Below, piece after piece: positions 35,258-44,110 of a DNA stretch of 64,000 nucleotides. The position numbers and the translations under genes are program-made. A model generated the notes under the pieces. The model had not been told where the DNA came from. It saw only the letters and a list, made by a program, of their open reading frames with translations, and did not search any database. The stretch is from Oleiagrimonas sp963747595. GTDB lineage: Bacteria > Pseudomonadota > Gammaproteobacteria > Xanthomonadales > Rhodanobacteraceae. The DNA is taken from NCBI GenBank assembly GCA_963747595.1, contig CAVVFO010000002.1, positions 2,016,626 to 2,080,625 on the forward strand. The letters run 5' to 3'. Each line of letters opens with the position of its first letter. The first letter of the stretch is position 1.

Positions 35258-36904
35258 TCAGCGGCTGCGCGGCCACGAAACCACGAATGACAGCACGCCC
35301 AGCACGGCCGCGCCAGCCACGATCCAGCCGCTGACGTGCGCCAGGCTCCACAGCAGCGTGGCCGCCATCAGCAACGAGCCGCCCAGCATGCCGCCAGCGA
35401 CCAGTTTGCGCACGTGCTGCGCCTCGCCATGCAGTTTTTGCAGATCAGTGGAGGCGAAGTGCACCTGGGTCTGCCCGGCCACCGTGTTCTGCAGGAATTC
35501 GTAGGCCAGCCCCGGCATCTGCGGCGCGGCACGCAGCCACTCGGGCAGGCGCCGGCGGATCTCGTTGGCGACACGTTTCGGGTGGTAGCGCTCGCGCAGG
35601 ATGCGCTTGAGTACCGGGTGCGCCACTGCCCAGATGTCGATGTCCGGGTCCAGCATGCGACCCACGCCCTCGATGTTGAGCAGGGTCTTCTGCAGCAGGA
35701 TCAGCTGTGGCTGCAGGGTCAGCTCGAAGCGCTGCGCGGTCTGGAACAGCTTGGCGACCAGTTCGGCCACCGAGATCTGCGACAGCGGCCGCGAAAAGTA
35801 CGGCTCGCAGACCGTGCGCACTGCCGCCTCCAGTTCGTCCACGCGCACATTGCGCGGCATCCATCCGGCGGCCACATGCAGCTCGGCGATGCGCCGGTAG
35901 TCGCGCTCGAACAGGGCAATGAAGTTCTCTGCCAGCCAGTATTGATCCGCCTCCGGCAGCGACCCCATGATGCCGAAATCCAGGGCAATGAAGCGCAGAT
36001 CCTGCGGCCGCGACACATCCACCCAGATGTTGCCGGGGTGCGCATCGGCATGGAAGAAGTTGTCGCGGAACACCTGCTCGTAGAACAGCCGCACGCCCTT
36101 GGCGGCCAGCTGCGGACGATCCATGCCGGCGGCATCCAGCGAGGCGATGTCGTCCACGCGTACCCCGCGCACGCGCTCCAGGGTCAGCACACGCTGCTTG
36201 GAGAGCTCCCAGAACACCTCGGGCACGTACAGGTCCGGCGAGTTCTCGAAATTGCGCCGCAGCAGGCTGGCGTTGGCGCCCTCGTGCTGCAGGTCCAGCT
36301 CGTTGTGCAGCGTCTTCTCGATTTCCGCCACCACATCCATGGGCCGGATCTTGTCCGCCTGCGGATGCCAGCGCCGCGCCAGATAGCCCAGCTCGTGCAA
36401 CAGGTCGATATCGCGCGCGACACGTTTCTCGATCCCCGGGCGCAGCACCTTGATGACCGCCTCGCGCCCATCCTTGAGCATGGCCGCATGGACCTGCGCG
36501 ATGGAGGCCGATGCCAATGGCTTGGCGTCGAAAGCCGCATACAGGGCCTCCACGGGCGCACCCAGCGCGTGCTCGATGATTTCCCGCGCCGTCTCCCCGG
36601 GGAACGGTGGCACCTGATCCTGCAGCATGGTCAGTTCGTCGGCGATGTCGGCGGGGATGAGATCGCGCCGGGTGGACATGACTTGTCCCGCCTTGACGAA
36701 GATCGGCCCCAGATCGTTCAGCGCCAGACGCAGGCGTTCGCCGCGCGGCAGCTTGCGGATGTCGGCACGTGCGCGCGGCAGAAAGAACCGCAGAACCTTC
36801 AGCGGCCGCATCATGCGCGCAGCGTGCACTGTCTCGTCCAGGCGGTAGCGGACCATGACGGCAGCCACGCGCAACAGGCGCGGAGCCAGATGCAGCCGCA
36901 TCAT
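35258..36904 (-). CDS. ubiB: Ubiquinone biosynthesis accessory kinase-like protein
   Basis: Membrane-bound atypical kinase/ATPase (ABC1/ADCK family) needed for aerobic ubiquinone synthesis. The 548-residue product has the KxGQ motif (VKAGQVMSTRRDLIPADIAD), the alanine-rich ASASIAQVHAAML loop, DNFFHADAHPGNIWV, LDFGIMGSLP and two C-terminal membrane segments (MLGGSLLMAATLLWSLAHV, WIVAGAAVLGVLSFVVSW). The start is MMRLHLAP at 36904 or the next codon; the ubiJ stop overlaps. No ubiE is adjacent here. Confidence 0.96.
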   Translation of the reverse strand: MMRLHLAPRLLRVAAVMVRYRLDETVHAARMMRPLKVLRFFLPRARADIRKLPRGERLRLALNDLGPIFVKAGQVMSTRRDLIPADIADELTMLQDQVPPFPGETAREIIEHALGAPVEALYAAFDAKPLASASIAQVHAAMLKDGREAVIKVLRPGIEKRVARDIDLLHELGYLARRWHPQADKIRPMDVVAEIEKTLHNELDLQHEGANASLLRRNFENSPDLYVPEVFWELSKQRVLTLERVRGVRVDDIASLDAAGMDRPQLAAKGVRLFYEQVFRDNFFHADAHPGNIWVDVSRPQDLRFIALDFGIMGSLPEADQYWLAENFIALFERDYRRIAELHVAAGWMPRNVRVDELEAAVRTVCEPYFSRPLSQISVAELVAKLFQTAQRFELTLQPQLILLQKTLLNIEGVGRMLDPDIDIWAVAHPVLKRILRERYHPKRVANEIRRRLPEWLRAAPQMPGLAYEFLQNTVAGQTQVHFASTDLQKLHGEAQHVRKLVAGGMLGGSLLMAATLLWSLAHVSGWIVAGAAVLGVLSFVVSWPRSR

Positions 36905-37563
36905 GTGGCGTCGCCCTCCGCCGCACGCTGCAGCCGGTTGACGCGGGCCTGCAGCCGCTCGCTGCGCTCGCGCAAGGCATCGACTTCGTCCAGGAAGGTT
37001 TCCAGCTCGCCGCGTGCCACGCTCAGTCGCGATTCCTCGCGCAGCCAGTCCGCGCCGTCCTCGGCCAGATGGCTGATGCTGCGCCGACCGTGCACCAGTG
37101 CGCGATGCAGGGCGCGCGCCAGCGGGACGCCAAGAACATCGCCGAACACCCGCGTGAAGCCTTCCTCGATATCCGGCGAAAAATCGCTGGCCAGGGTCTG
37201 CAGGCGGCGCGCCAGCTCGGCGTCGCCGGCAATCTCCACTTGCCCGGGGGCGACATCGGCTCCGCCGCGGCGCAAGGCCATTGCCAGCAGGCTGCCGGGA
37301 CTGGCGCTGACACGCAGTGCGGAGCCGGACGTATCCTGGGTGGAGACGGGCCCCACGCGCAGGCGGCCGTCCTGCACCCGCACCGCCAACGCCAGTTCGG
37401 GACCCCGCAGGTGCAGTTCCACACGGCGGCCTTCCAACGCGGCAATGCGCTCGGCGCTGACCGGATCCAGCGCCACGGCACGCGCCAGCCCCTGCTCCAG
37501 GGTTCGGCCGGCCAGCACGCGCAACGGACGCGGCGGAAACGAAGCAGAGGCTGTGTCAGTCAT
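36901..37563 (-). CDS. ubiJ: Ubiquinone biosynthesis accessory factor, SCP2 domain
   Basis: UbiJ-type protein that binds prenylated ubiquinone intermediates through an SCP2 lipid-binding fold and supports the Ubi complex. The 220-residue product has the SCP2 region (RRVELHLRGPELALAVRVQD, SPGSLLAMALRRGGADVAPG, VEIAGDAELARRLQTLASDF) and a C-terminal coiled coil (LETFLDEVDALRERSERLQARV). The start at 37563 (MTDTASASFPP) is chosen by family fit. It precedes ubiB with overlapping stop and start codons. Confidence 0.93.
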   Translation of the reverse strand: MTDTASASFPPRPLRVLAGRTLEQGLARAVALDPVSAERIAALEGRRVELHLRGPELALAVRVQDGRLRVGPVSTQDTSGSALRVSASPGSLLAMALRRGGADVAPGQVEIAGDAELARRLQTLASDFSPDIEEGFTRVFGDVLGVPLARALHRALVHGRRSISHLAEDGADWLREESRLSVARGELETFLDEVDALRERSERLQARVNRLQRAAEGDAT

Positions 37564-37688
37564 GCGCCGATTGTACCTGCCCCGAAGCATGGACGGCAGA
37601 CACACAGGCAGCTGCGGCTTCCTCCCGTGGCCCTGGTTTCTGTTGCCCTGGCTCCTGGCCCTCACATGCCTGGGACCACGCCAACCCG

Positions 37689-38156
37689 CTATTCAGCGGC
37701 TCCGGCAAAGTCCAGTTGGCGCCAGGCTTCATACACGACCACGGCGACGGAATTGGACAGATTCAGGCTGCGGCTGTGCGGCCGCATCGGCAGTCGCAGG
37801 CGCCGTGATTCGGGGATCTGCGCCACCACTGCATCCGGCAGGCCGGCGGTCTCGCAACCGAACAGCAGGGCGTCACCCTCGACAAACCGTGCCTGTGTAA
37901 AGCACGTCCGCGCATGCTTGGTGAACGCAAACACACGCGGTTGCTGCAGGGCCTCCAGGCACGTGGCCAAGTCATCGTGCACCTGCACGCTGGCATACTC
38001 ATGATAATCCAGCCCCGCACGCCGTAGGCGCTTGTCGTCCAGCGCAAAGCCCAGCGGGCGGATGAGGTGCAGCGCGGCGCCGGTGTTGGCACACAAGCGG
38101 ATGACGTTGCCGGTGTTGGGCGGGATCTCGGGACGATGCAGGATGACCTTGAGCAT
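37689..38156 (-). CDS. trmL: tRNA (cytidine/uridine-34-2'-O)-methyltransferase
   Basis: SPOUT-class methyltransferase that 2'-O-methylates the wobble base of leucine tRNAs. The 155-residue product shows the trefoil-knot motifs: LHRPEIPPNTGNVIRLCANTG trimmed here to its core PPNTGNVIRL, LIRPLGFALDDKRLRRAGLD, LLFGCETAGLP and the C-terminal LPMRPHSRSLNLSNSVAVVV. The start at 38156 (MLKVILHRPE) fits family members. A small exported-protein gene lies 39 bases upstream in the same direction. Confidence 0.95.
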   Translation of the reverse strand: MLKVILHRPEIPPNTGNVIRLCANTGAALHLIRPLGFALDDKRLRRAGLDYHEYASVQVHDDLATCLEALQQPRVFAFTKHARTCFTQARFVEGDALLFGCETAGLPDAVVAQIPESRRLRLPMRPHSRSLNLSNSVAVVVYEAWRQLDFAGAAE

Positions 38157-38195
38157 CCGCCGATTATCCATGCCAGTGGACGGATGACCTATCCC

Positions 38196-38402
38196 TCAAC
38201 CAGCGCGGAAGCAGATCACCCCGTCGGGCGGGAGCGGGCACGGCAATGGCTGTATCAGCGACACACGCGTCTCCCTGGCCTTGAGATGTGTCGCCAGACG
38301 CACGGCGTCGTGCCGCGTCGAGAGCATGGAGACCATCACCGCCCCGGCCATGACGCAAACCGCCAGGAACAGGGTCTTGAGCATCAACGATTCGAATTTC
38401 AT
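38196..38402 (-). CDS. Small membrane-anchored or exported protein, unknown
   Basis: The 68-residue product has one hydrophobic N-terminal segment (LMLKTLFLAVCVMAGAVMVS) followed by a short soluble part (HLKARETRVSLIQPLPCPLP, two Cys near the end). A good GAGGAAG ribosome binding site precedes the ATG at 38402, supporting that it is a real gene. No family recognised. It lies just upstream of trmL in the same direction. Confidence 0.6.
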   Translation of the reverse strand: MKFESLMLKTLFLAVCVMAGAVMVSMLSTRHDAVRLATHLKARETRVSLIQPLPCPLPPDGVICFRAG

Positions 38403-38582
38403 GGAATCTTCCTCATCTTGCGGCGCCACCATCGGCGCCTTTCAACGAGGTGTCTGCATGCGCCATGCCAATCGCAGTCGGCCATGAAAATCAATATGGA
38501 TGAATGGGTTGGAATTCACCCATGTTGCAGGCGCCGTTCAGTAACCGTCCGCGGACAGTCCGCCGCTGCATGCGGACAGGTC

Positions 38583-39347
38583 TCAGTGCAGTCTGCAGCG
38601 ACCATCCAGCGGGGCGTGACGAGCCTTCTGCAATGCTCCGCGGACGATGCCGTCGCGCCGTGCAGCGGACGGAAACCTGATGACCGCCTTGACGTTCTTG
38701 CCATCTGCGCCACGCACATTCGCGGGGCCCTGGAAGCGCCGCACGATGCGGCTGGAGCGATCGTACGTGATGTCGATGTGTGGCAAGGCGAAGGAGAACC
38801 AGCTGTCGATATGCAGACGGAACATCACCTGTTTGTCCGTGACATGCTGGCGTTTGGCAATGAAGTGATAGAACTTCAGCCGGCTGGGCACCAGGAAATC
38901 GACCTTCACCGCCTTGCCGGCCATCAGCTGCGTCCAGTGCGCCTTGGCGAAGGCATCAAATCCCGCGTCGATGACCGGCGTATTCACGTCGGGCAAGGCA
39001 GCGGTTTTTTCAGGCCTCCGCCTGCCGCGCTTGACGTAGACCACCCGCTTGCCATCCGCACCACGCACGCCTTCGCGATACCCGCCCAGGGCATCGACGA
39101 ACTGGAAGTCGGGCGCCTGGGCCGTGCCACCGGCAACAATCTTGCGCGCGAACGCCTTGTGATCCGGGCAGGTGTACAGCACCAGGCGATGCAGCTGGCC
39201 GTTCTTCCGAAACCGGTAGTGCGTCTCGTGATACAGCAGCGTGTGGCTGTGCAGCGCGTAGGCATTGCCGACGTAACTGGCAGAATCGGCAGCGAGCGCT
39301 GGTGTCGCGATCAGCATAGCGAGGAAACTGACGAGCATCGGGCGCAT
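38583..39347 (-). CDS. Exported protein of unknown function
   Basis: The 254-residue product has a clear signal peptide (MRPMLVSFLAMLIATPALAA), then a mixed alpha/beta sequence with TYDRSSRIVRRFQGPANVRG near the C-terminus and repeated GADGK motifs (GVRGADGKRVVYV, NVRGADGKNVKAV). The start at 39347 has AAGGAG eight bases upstream. It vaguely resembles periplasmic DUF3108-like or lipid-binding folds, but I cannot assign it. No neighbours suggest a pathway. Confidence 0.75.
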   Translation of the reverse strand: MRPMLVSFLAMLIATPALAADSASYVGNAYALHSHTLLYHETHYRFRKNGQLHRLVLYTCPDHKAFARKIVAGGTAQAPDFQFVDALGGYREGVRGADGKRVVYVKRGRRRPEKTAALPDVNTPVIDAGFDAFAKAHWTQLMAGKAVKVDFLVPSRLKFYHFIAKRQHVTDKQVMFRLHIDSWFSFALPHIDITYDRSSRIVRRFQGPANVRGADGKNVKAVIRFPSAARRDGIVRGALQKARHAPLDGRCRLH

Positions 39348-39747
39348 CTGATGACTCCTTGCGGCAGGAAAAACGACACACATGGCCCGGCACCGACCCG
39401 TTGCTGCATACGCGCCCGCACGGGCCATGGATGCATGACGGTGCCACAATGCGCCGCTGCCCGCATATGGTGGCCCACTCTGCCGGAGTGCGCGCGCGAA
39501 TGTGCGTTTGACACTGCAGTCAGGAACAGCCCGATCGGTCCGACTGTTCACCCCACCCAGGAGCCATTGGCAAGTATCCGCACCACCACACAGACCACTC
39601 CGCCGCAGATGGCAACCACGCCGGATGCTGCTGCTGAGCAGCGCTGCAGCGCTACGGCGTCCATTCAGCGCGCGCTCGGGACGGCGTCCGGCGGAAACGG
39701 CTACCATGGCCCGTCATCGCACCTGCCCCATCCATCTGGAGAGCGTC
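39348..39747. other. Divergent intergenic region
   Basis: Lies between two divergent genes for exported proteins. It contains a perfect nine-base inverted repeat CATGGCCCG (39381-39389) and CGGGCCATG (39421-39429) with a 31-base spacer. No gene, RNA or mobile element seen. Confidence 0.5.
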
Positions 39748-40179
39748 ATGCGCAGCATCATCGTGTTCACGGTTCTGGCCATTCTGGCATTGTCGGGCTG
39801 TACTTGGGGCATCAAGCTCAGCGACGCGGGACGGCAGGTGCGCACCGCCTGGAACGGCGATGTCTCGCAATGCCGCGACCTGGGCAAGGTGACGGTTTCG
39901 GTGATGGATCACGTCGGCCCGGTGGACCGCGACCAGATCACCGTCAACGACGAACTGGAAGTCATGGCGCGCAACGAAGCTGCCGGCATGCAGGCGGACA
40001 CCATCAAACCACTGGGCAACCCGCAGGATGGCCAGCAATCCTGGGAAGCCTACCGCTGCGGGGCCGCAGGAGCACCGGCCAGCGGCGCAACCGCCACGCC
40101 GAAACAGCAGCAGGATGAAACACCCCGCGCAGGCGCAGCAAAAACCTTCCCTGTGAAATCCGGCGGCGGGGGCGGCTGA
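39748..40179 (+). CDS. DUF4156-type lipoprotein
   Basis: The 143-residue product has a lipoprotein signal (MRSIIVFTVLAILALSGC, lipobox LSGC), then a DUF4156-like domain (SQCRDLGKVTVSVMDHVG, ELEVMARNEAAGMQADTIKPLG) with the typical conserved Cys residues and RNEA motif, and a low-complexity Ala/Gln/Gly tail. Function unknown for the family. TGGAGAGCG precedes the start at 39748. Confidence 0.85.
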   Translation: MRSIIVFTVLAILALSGCTWGIKLSDAGRQVRTAWNGDVSQCRDLGKVTVSVMDHVGPVDRDQITVNDELEVMARNEAAGMQADTIKPLGNPQDGQQSWEAYRCGAAGAPASGATATPKQQQDETPRAGAAKTFPVKSGGGGG

Positions 40180-40231
40180 TCGCCACATCGCGCCACCATG
40201 GGTGCGCCCATCTCTGCCGACGCTCTGCGTG

Positions 40232-40438
40232 TCACGCGTCCAAGTCGGGGATCAGGTCGCTTTCCAGACGGGTGATGGCATCCTTGAGATGTAGGCGGCG
40301 TTTTTTCATGCGCGTGACCTGCAGCTGATCAAGGGTATGGTCGTGCTCGAGGCGCACGATGGCTTCGTCCAGATCGCGGTGCTCCGTGCGCAGGCCGGTC
40401 AGGCGCTGGGCGATGAGCTCTGGATCGTCATGCGGCAT
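40232..40438 (-). CDS. YdcH family (DUF465) small protein
   Basis: A 68-residue helical, highly charged protein with the DUF465 pattern: LTGLRTEHRDLDEAIVRL and LQVTRMKKRRLHLKDAITRL. Such proteins are abundant in proteobacteria and form short coiled coils; function is unknown. The start at 40438 is supported by AAGGAGAGGG. Confidence 0.88.
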   Translation of the reverse strand: MPHDDPELIAQRLTGLRTEHRDLDEAIVRLEHDHTLDQLQVTRMKKRRLHLKDAITRLESDLIPDLDA

Positions 40439-40617
40439 GAGACCCTCTCCTTGCGGCAGGATCCCGAGTGTAGCGCCGCAGCGGCCACTGCGTCGGGATC
40501 CGCACCACGGCACCGCGCATTTTTCACATCCAATCGTCATAAAGCGGCATCCGCCACAGCAGCGACCAGGGCTTACAATGGCGTGTCCCTTTTGCGCCGC
40601 CGCATCCGGATGCAATC

Positions 40618-40642
40618 GCCGGTGAGCGACACGTTCACCGGC
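40618..40642 (+). promoter_or_regulatory. Stem-loop in the leader of the aminotransferase gene
   Basis: GCCGGTGA and TCACCGGC form a perfect eight-base stem with a nine-base loop, 26 bases upstream of the start codon and downstream of a -10-like TACAAT at about 40574. It could be a leader hairpin affecting translation; no known riboswitch class was recognised. Confidence 0.35.
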
Positions 40643-40668
40643 TCCACCCGCTCCATACGAGTGCTTCC

Positions 40669-41868
40669 ATGTCCCTGTTTGCCAGCGTCACCCAGGCACC
40701 CCACGACCCCATTCTCGGCCTCACGGAGGCGTTTATCGCCGATCCGCGCAGCGACAAGGTCAATCTGGGCGTGGGTGTGTATACCGATGCCAATGGTGAA
40801 GTGCCGCTGCTGCGCGCGGTGGCCGCTGCCGAACGTGACCTGGCTGCCACTGCCGCGCCGCGCGGCTACCTGCCCATCGACGGTCTGGCGCGTTATGACG
40901 CCGCGGTGCAACGGCTGCTTTTCGGCGCGGATTCACCGGCGCTGGCCGCACACCAGGTGACCACTGTGCAGGCGCTGGGCGGCACCGGTGCGCTGCGCGT
41001 GGGCGCGGATTTTCTGCAACAGCTGGCTCCGACCGTGCCGGTGGCCATCAGTGATCCCACCTGGGCCAACCACCACGGCGTATTCGCGCGGGCCGGTTTC
41101 GAGGTGGTGACCTATCCGTACTTCGATGCCACACGCAACGCGCTGGATCTGGAAGGCATGCTGCATGCCCTGGCCCAGCTGCCGCGCGGCGCCGTGGTGG
41201 TGCTGCACGCGTGCTGCCACAATCCCACAGGCGTGGATCCGACACCGGAGCAGTGGCAGCGCATCATCCAGGTGCTGAAACAGCACGAACTGATGCCGTT
41301 CGTGGATGTTGCCTACCAGGGGTTCGCCGAGAGCCTGCACGCGGACACCGCGCCGCTGCGGCGCATGGTGGATGCCGGACTGGCGCTGTGTGCGGCGCAT
41401 TCGTTCTCCAAATCGTTTTCGCTGTACGGCGAGCGGGTCGGCGCATTGTCGGTCGTCGCCACCGATGCCGACGAGGCCAGGCGCGTGCGCTCGCAGCTCA
41501 AGCGCATCATCCGCGCCACCTATTCCAATCCGCCCACGCACGGTGCTGCGCTAGTCACCGCCGTGCTGGAATCGGATGCGCTGCGCGCGCTATGGCACGA
41601 GGAGCTGGACGGTATGCGCCTGCGCATCCGGCAGATGCGCGATGGGCTGGTCGAGCACCTGCAGGCGGCCGGCGCCAGCGGCGATTTCGAGTTCATCCGT
41701 CGTCAGCGCGGCATGTTCTCGTTCTCCGGCCTGAACCGCGCTCAGGTGCAACGGCTGCGCGAGGAGTTCGCCATCTATGTGGTGGGCTCGGGCCGCATCT
41801 GCGTAGCGGCACTGAATGAGAGCAATCTGGAGCATGTTGCGCAGGCGGTCGCCGCGGTCAGCGACTGA
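40669..41868 (+). CDS. Aromatic amino acid / aspartate aminotransferase
   Basis: PLP-dependent class I aminotransferase of the AspC/TyrB group, catalysing amino transfer between aspartate or aromatic amino acids and 2-oxoglutarate. The 399-residue protein has GYLPIDGLARYDAAVQ, the substrate-side HACCHNPTGVDPT, VDVAYQGFAE and the PLP-lysine segment AHSFSKSFSLYGERVGAL, with the phosphate and carboxylate Arg in RGMFSFSGL. Length and motifs are normal; aspartate versus aromatic preference cannot be read reliably, so tyrB or aspC is not assigned. Confidence 0.93.
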   Translation: MSLFASVTQAPHDPILGLTEAFIADPRSDKVNLGVGVYTDANGEVPLLRAVAAAERDLAATAAPRGYLPIDGLARYDAAVQRLLFGADSPALAAHQVTTVQALGGTGALRVGADFLQQLAPTVPVAISDPTWANHHGVFARAGFEVVTYPYFDATRNALDLEGMLHALAQLPRGAVVVLHACCHNPTGVDPTPEQWQRIIQVLKQHELMPFVDVAYQGFAESLHADTAPLRRMVDAGLALCAAHSFSKSFSLYGERVGALSVVATDADEARRVRSQLKRIIRATYSNPPTHGAALVTAVLESDALRALWHEELDGMRLRIRQMRDGLVEHLQAAGASGDFEFIRRQRGMFSFSGLNRAQVQRLREEFAIYVVGSGRICVAALNESNLEHVAQAVAAVSD

Positions 41869-42072
41869 GCGAACTCTCGCTCATCCCTGCGCTCGCCTCC
41901 GATCCGGATGGCGGCCGTGGAACATATACGCTGGGTAAAGCGCCGGGGTTGTAGCGTCGCGCAGACAAGGGGCTCGGCGCTGGCCTCCGGCCTGGCAACT
42001 CGCCAGCATGCCGACGACGTGTGGGCCGTGTGACCCGCCACGCGTGCCCATCCGCTGCGGGGGACACCATCC

Positions 42073-43038
42073 ATGCATCTGTTCGGAATCAAGCTGGTCG
42101 GGTTCAACCACGCAACCCTGCACAAGCTGATCATCACGTTGGCGCTGTTCGCGGCGCTGTTCGCATTGCGCTGGCTGCTTTCCCTGATCATGCGGCAGCC
42201 GATGAAAACGCATGCGCTCTCACGCGGCCTGTTCTGGACCCGCCAGGGGATCCAGCTGGCACTGGCGCTGATCCTGATCCTGGGCACCATTTCCATCTGG
42301 CTGGACGACCCGGCGCACCTGACCACTGCGCTGGGACTGGTCAGCGCCGGCCTCGCCTTCGCGCTGCAGAAGCCCATCTCGGCACTGGCCGGCTACTTCG
42401 TCATCCTACGCGGCAAGACCTTCAATGTCGGCGACCGTATTTCCATGGGGGGCGTGCGCGGCGACGTGATCGCGCTGGGGTTCATCCAGACCACCATCAT
42501 GGAGATGGGCCAGCCGCCGGCGGTGCAATCGGCCGACCCGGCGATCTGGGTGCGCAGCCGCCAGTTCACCGGCCGCATCGTCACCGTCAGCAATTCGCAG
42601 GTGTTCGATGAACCGGTATTCAATTACACGCGCGACTTTCCCTATCTGTGGGAAGAGATGATGATCCCGGTGACCTACCAGGCCGACCGCAAGCGCGCGG
42701 AGGCCATCCTGCTGCAGACAGCCAACCGGCACACCCAACAGATCAGCGATATCAGCGAGGACGCGCTGCGCCGGATGCGCGAGAACTACGCGATCCGCAC
42801 CACCGATTTCGAACCGAGGGTGTATTACCGCCTCACCGACAACTGGCTGGAGCTGACCGTCCGTTTCGTGGTGCACGAGCACGGCGTGCGCGACATAAAG
42901 GACGCCATGAGTCGCGACATCGTGGACGCACTGGACGAAGCGGGCATCGGCATCGCCTCCGCCACGTACGACATCGTGGGCCTGCCCCCGGTGCGTGTAC
43001 AGGATCCGCGCAGCAACGGCGCGCCCGAGCGCAGTTGA
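42073..43038 (+). CDS. Small-conductance mechanosensitive channel family protein (MscS)
   Basis: Inner-membrane channel releasing solutes on hypo-osmotic shock. The 321-residue product has three hydrophobic segments, the pore helix region TALGLVSAGLAFALQKPISALAG and the beta domain GKTFNVGDRISMGGVRGDVIALG, VSNSQVFDEPVFNYTRDF. Longer C-terminal domain than E. coli MscS, with VYYRLTDNWLELTVRF. The start at 42073 follows GGGGGACACC. Confidence 0.92.
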   Translation: MHLFGIKLVGFNHATLHKLIITLALFAALFALRWLLSLIMRQPMKTHALSRGLFWTRQGIQLALALILILGTISIWLDDPAHLTTALGLVSAGLAFALQKPISALAGYFVILRGKTFNVGDRISMGGVRGDVIALGFIQTTIMEMGQPPAVQSADPAIWVRSRQFTGRIVTVSNSQVFDEPVFNYTRDFPYLWEEMMIPVTYQADRKRAEAILLQTANRHTQQISDISEDALRRMRENYAIRTTDFEPRVYYRLTDNWLELTVRFVVHEHGVRDIKDAMSRDIVDALDEAGIGIASATYDIVGLPPVRVQDPRSNGAPERS

Positions 43039-43114
43039 CGCCATCGCAGCGCCACGCACGCGAACACGACCCGCACCGGCTTGACGTACTGAAGACACAC
43101 GCTGGGCAAGGCGA

Positions 43115-43152
43115 CCTCCTGCAGGGTTGCTGGGGCTCCCGCTGGCAGGAGG
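43115..43152. terminator. Stem-loop between convergent genes, possible bidirectional terminator
   Basis: CCTCCTGC (43115-43122) pairs with GCAGGAGG (43145-43152) across a 22-base loop that can fold further. It lies in the gap between the convergent mscS-type gene and the leftward dehydrogenase gene. There is no T tract on either side, so the terminator call is tentative. Confidence 0.35.
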
Positions 43153-43222
43153 CTCCGGCACGTCGCCTCCGACTGCAGGACGCCCCCTGCACAATTACGC
43201 CGCCCTCCCGGCACCCGTTGCA

Positions 43223-44110
43223 TCACGCGTCTACGCCACCTTGAGCGGTCGGCGGGCGCTTCAGGCGGATCAGCGCGGAGATGTCCTCGTCGCCGTGACC
43301 TTGCTCCTTCAGCGCACCATAGTCGTGCAGGCATTTGTCGATGATGCCGTGATCGATGCCGGCCGTGTCGGCGATGGCCTGCACGATGCGCAGGTCCTTG
43401 TGCAGCAGCGCCAGCTTGAAGCCGACGGCGAATTCATCACGCAACATGGTCTCACCGCGCTTGTCCAGGAACCAGTTGCCGGCTGCACCCGCGCCCAGCG
43501 TGGCAATCAGGCGTTCGGCGTCCAGCCCCAGCGATTCGCCCAACGCCAGACCTTCGCACACGGCCTGGGCGATGCCCGCCACCAGCACCTGATTGACGGC
43601 CTTGGTGGCCTGGCCGGAACCGGTCGGCCCCAGATGCGTCAGGCGCAGCGCGTAGGCCTCCAGTACCGGCTGGGCACGCTCGAACACGTCCACGTCGCCG
43701 CCCACCATCACCGACAACTTGCCGTTGCGCGCGCCTTCCACGCCGCCGGAGATCGGTGCATCCAAGAAAAACGCGCCGACCTCGGACAGCATCTCCGCGG
43801 CCTGCCGGGCGGTCTGCGGCGAGACGGTGGAATGATCGATGACGATGGCATCGGCATGGAGGCCCGGACACAATGCCTCCACCACGCCCAGCACGTCCTC
43901 ATCGGCGCTCACGCACAGCGCGACCACGTCGCACGCGCGCGCCAGGTCAGCCAGCTGTTGTGGCGCCTTCACGCCCAGTTCGGCAGCCAGCGCATCGGCT
44001 TTCGCCCGGGTGCGGTTGGCCACGCCGGTGAGCAGGCCACGTTCGGCGAGATGACGCGCCATGGGCGCACCCATCGCTCCCAGGCCGACGAATCCGACAT
44101 TCAGGCTCAT
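43223..44110 (-). CDS. NAD(P)-dependent beta-hydroxyacid dehydrogenase family protein
   Basis: Member of the 3-hydroxyisobutyrate/tartronate semialdehyde reductase family. The 295-residue product has the Rossmann motif VGFVGLGAMGAPMARHL, the substrate motif DAPISGGVEGARNGKLSVMVGG, the catalytic Lys region TGSGQATKAVNQVLVAG and a C-terminal helical domain with ALLHKDLRIVQAIADTAG. The true substrate is not known. Its start overlaps the speA stop by four bases, so the two are translated together; a link to polyamine metabolism (for example reduction of an aldehyde) is only a speculation. Confidence 0.9.
   Translation of the reverse strand: MSLNVGFVGLGAMGAPMARHLAERGLLTGVANRTRAKADALAAELGVKAPQQLADLARACDVVALCVSADEDVLGVVEALCPGLHADAIVIDHSTVSPQTARQAAEMLSEVGAFFLDAPISGGVEGARNGKLSVMVGGDVDVFERAQPVLEAYALRLTHLGPTGSGQATKAVNQVLVAGIAQAVCEGLALGESLGLDAERLIATLGAGAAGNWFLDKRGETMLRDEFAVGFKLALLHKDLRIVQAIADTAGIDHGIIDKCLHDYGALKEQGHGDEDISALIRLKRPPTAQGGVDA

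Noticed and set aside
35336..37900. Long plus-strand open frame opposite ubiB and ubiJ
   Set aside because: Shadow; ubiB and ubiJ carry clear motifs.
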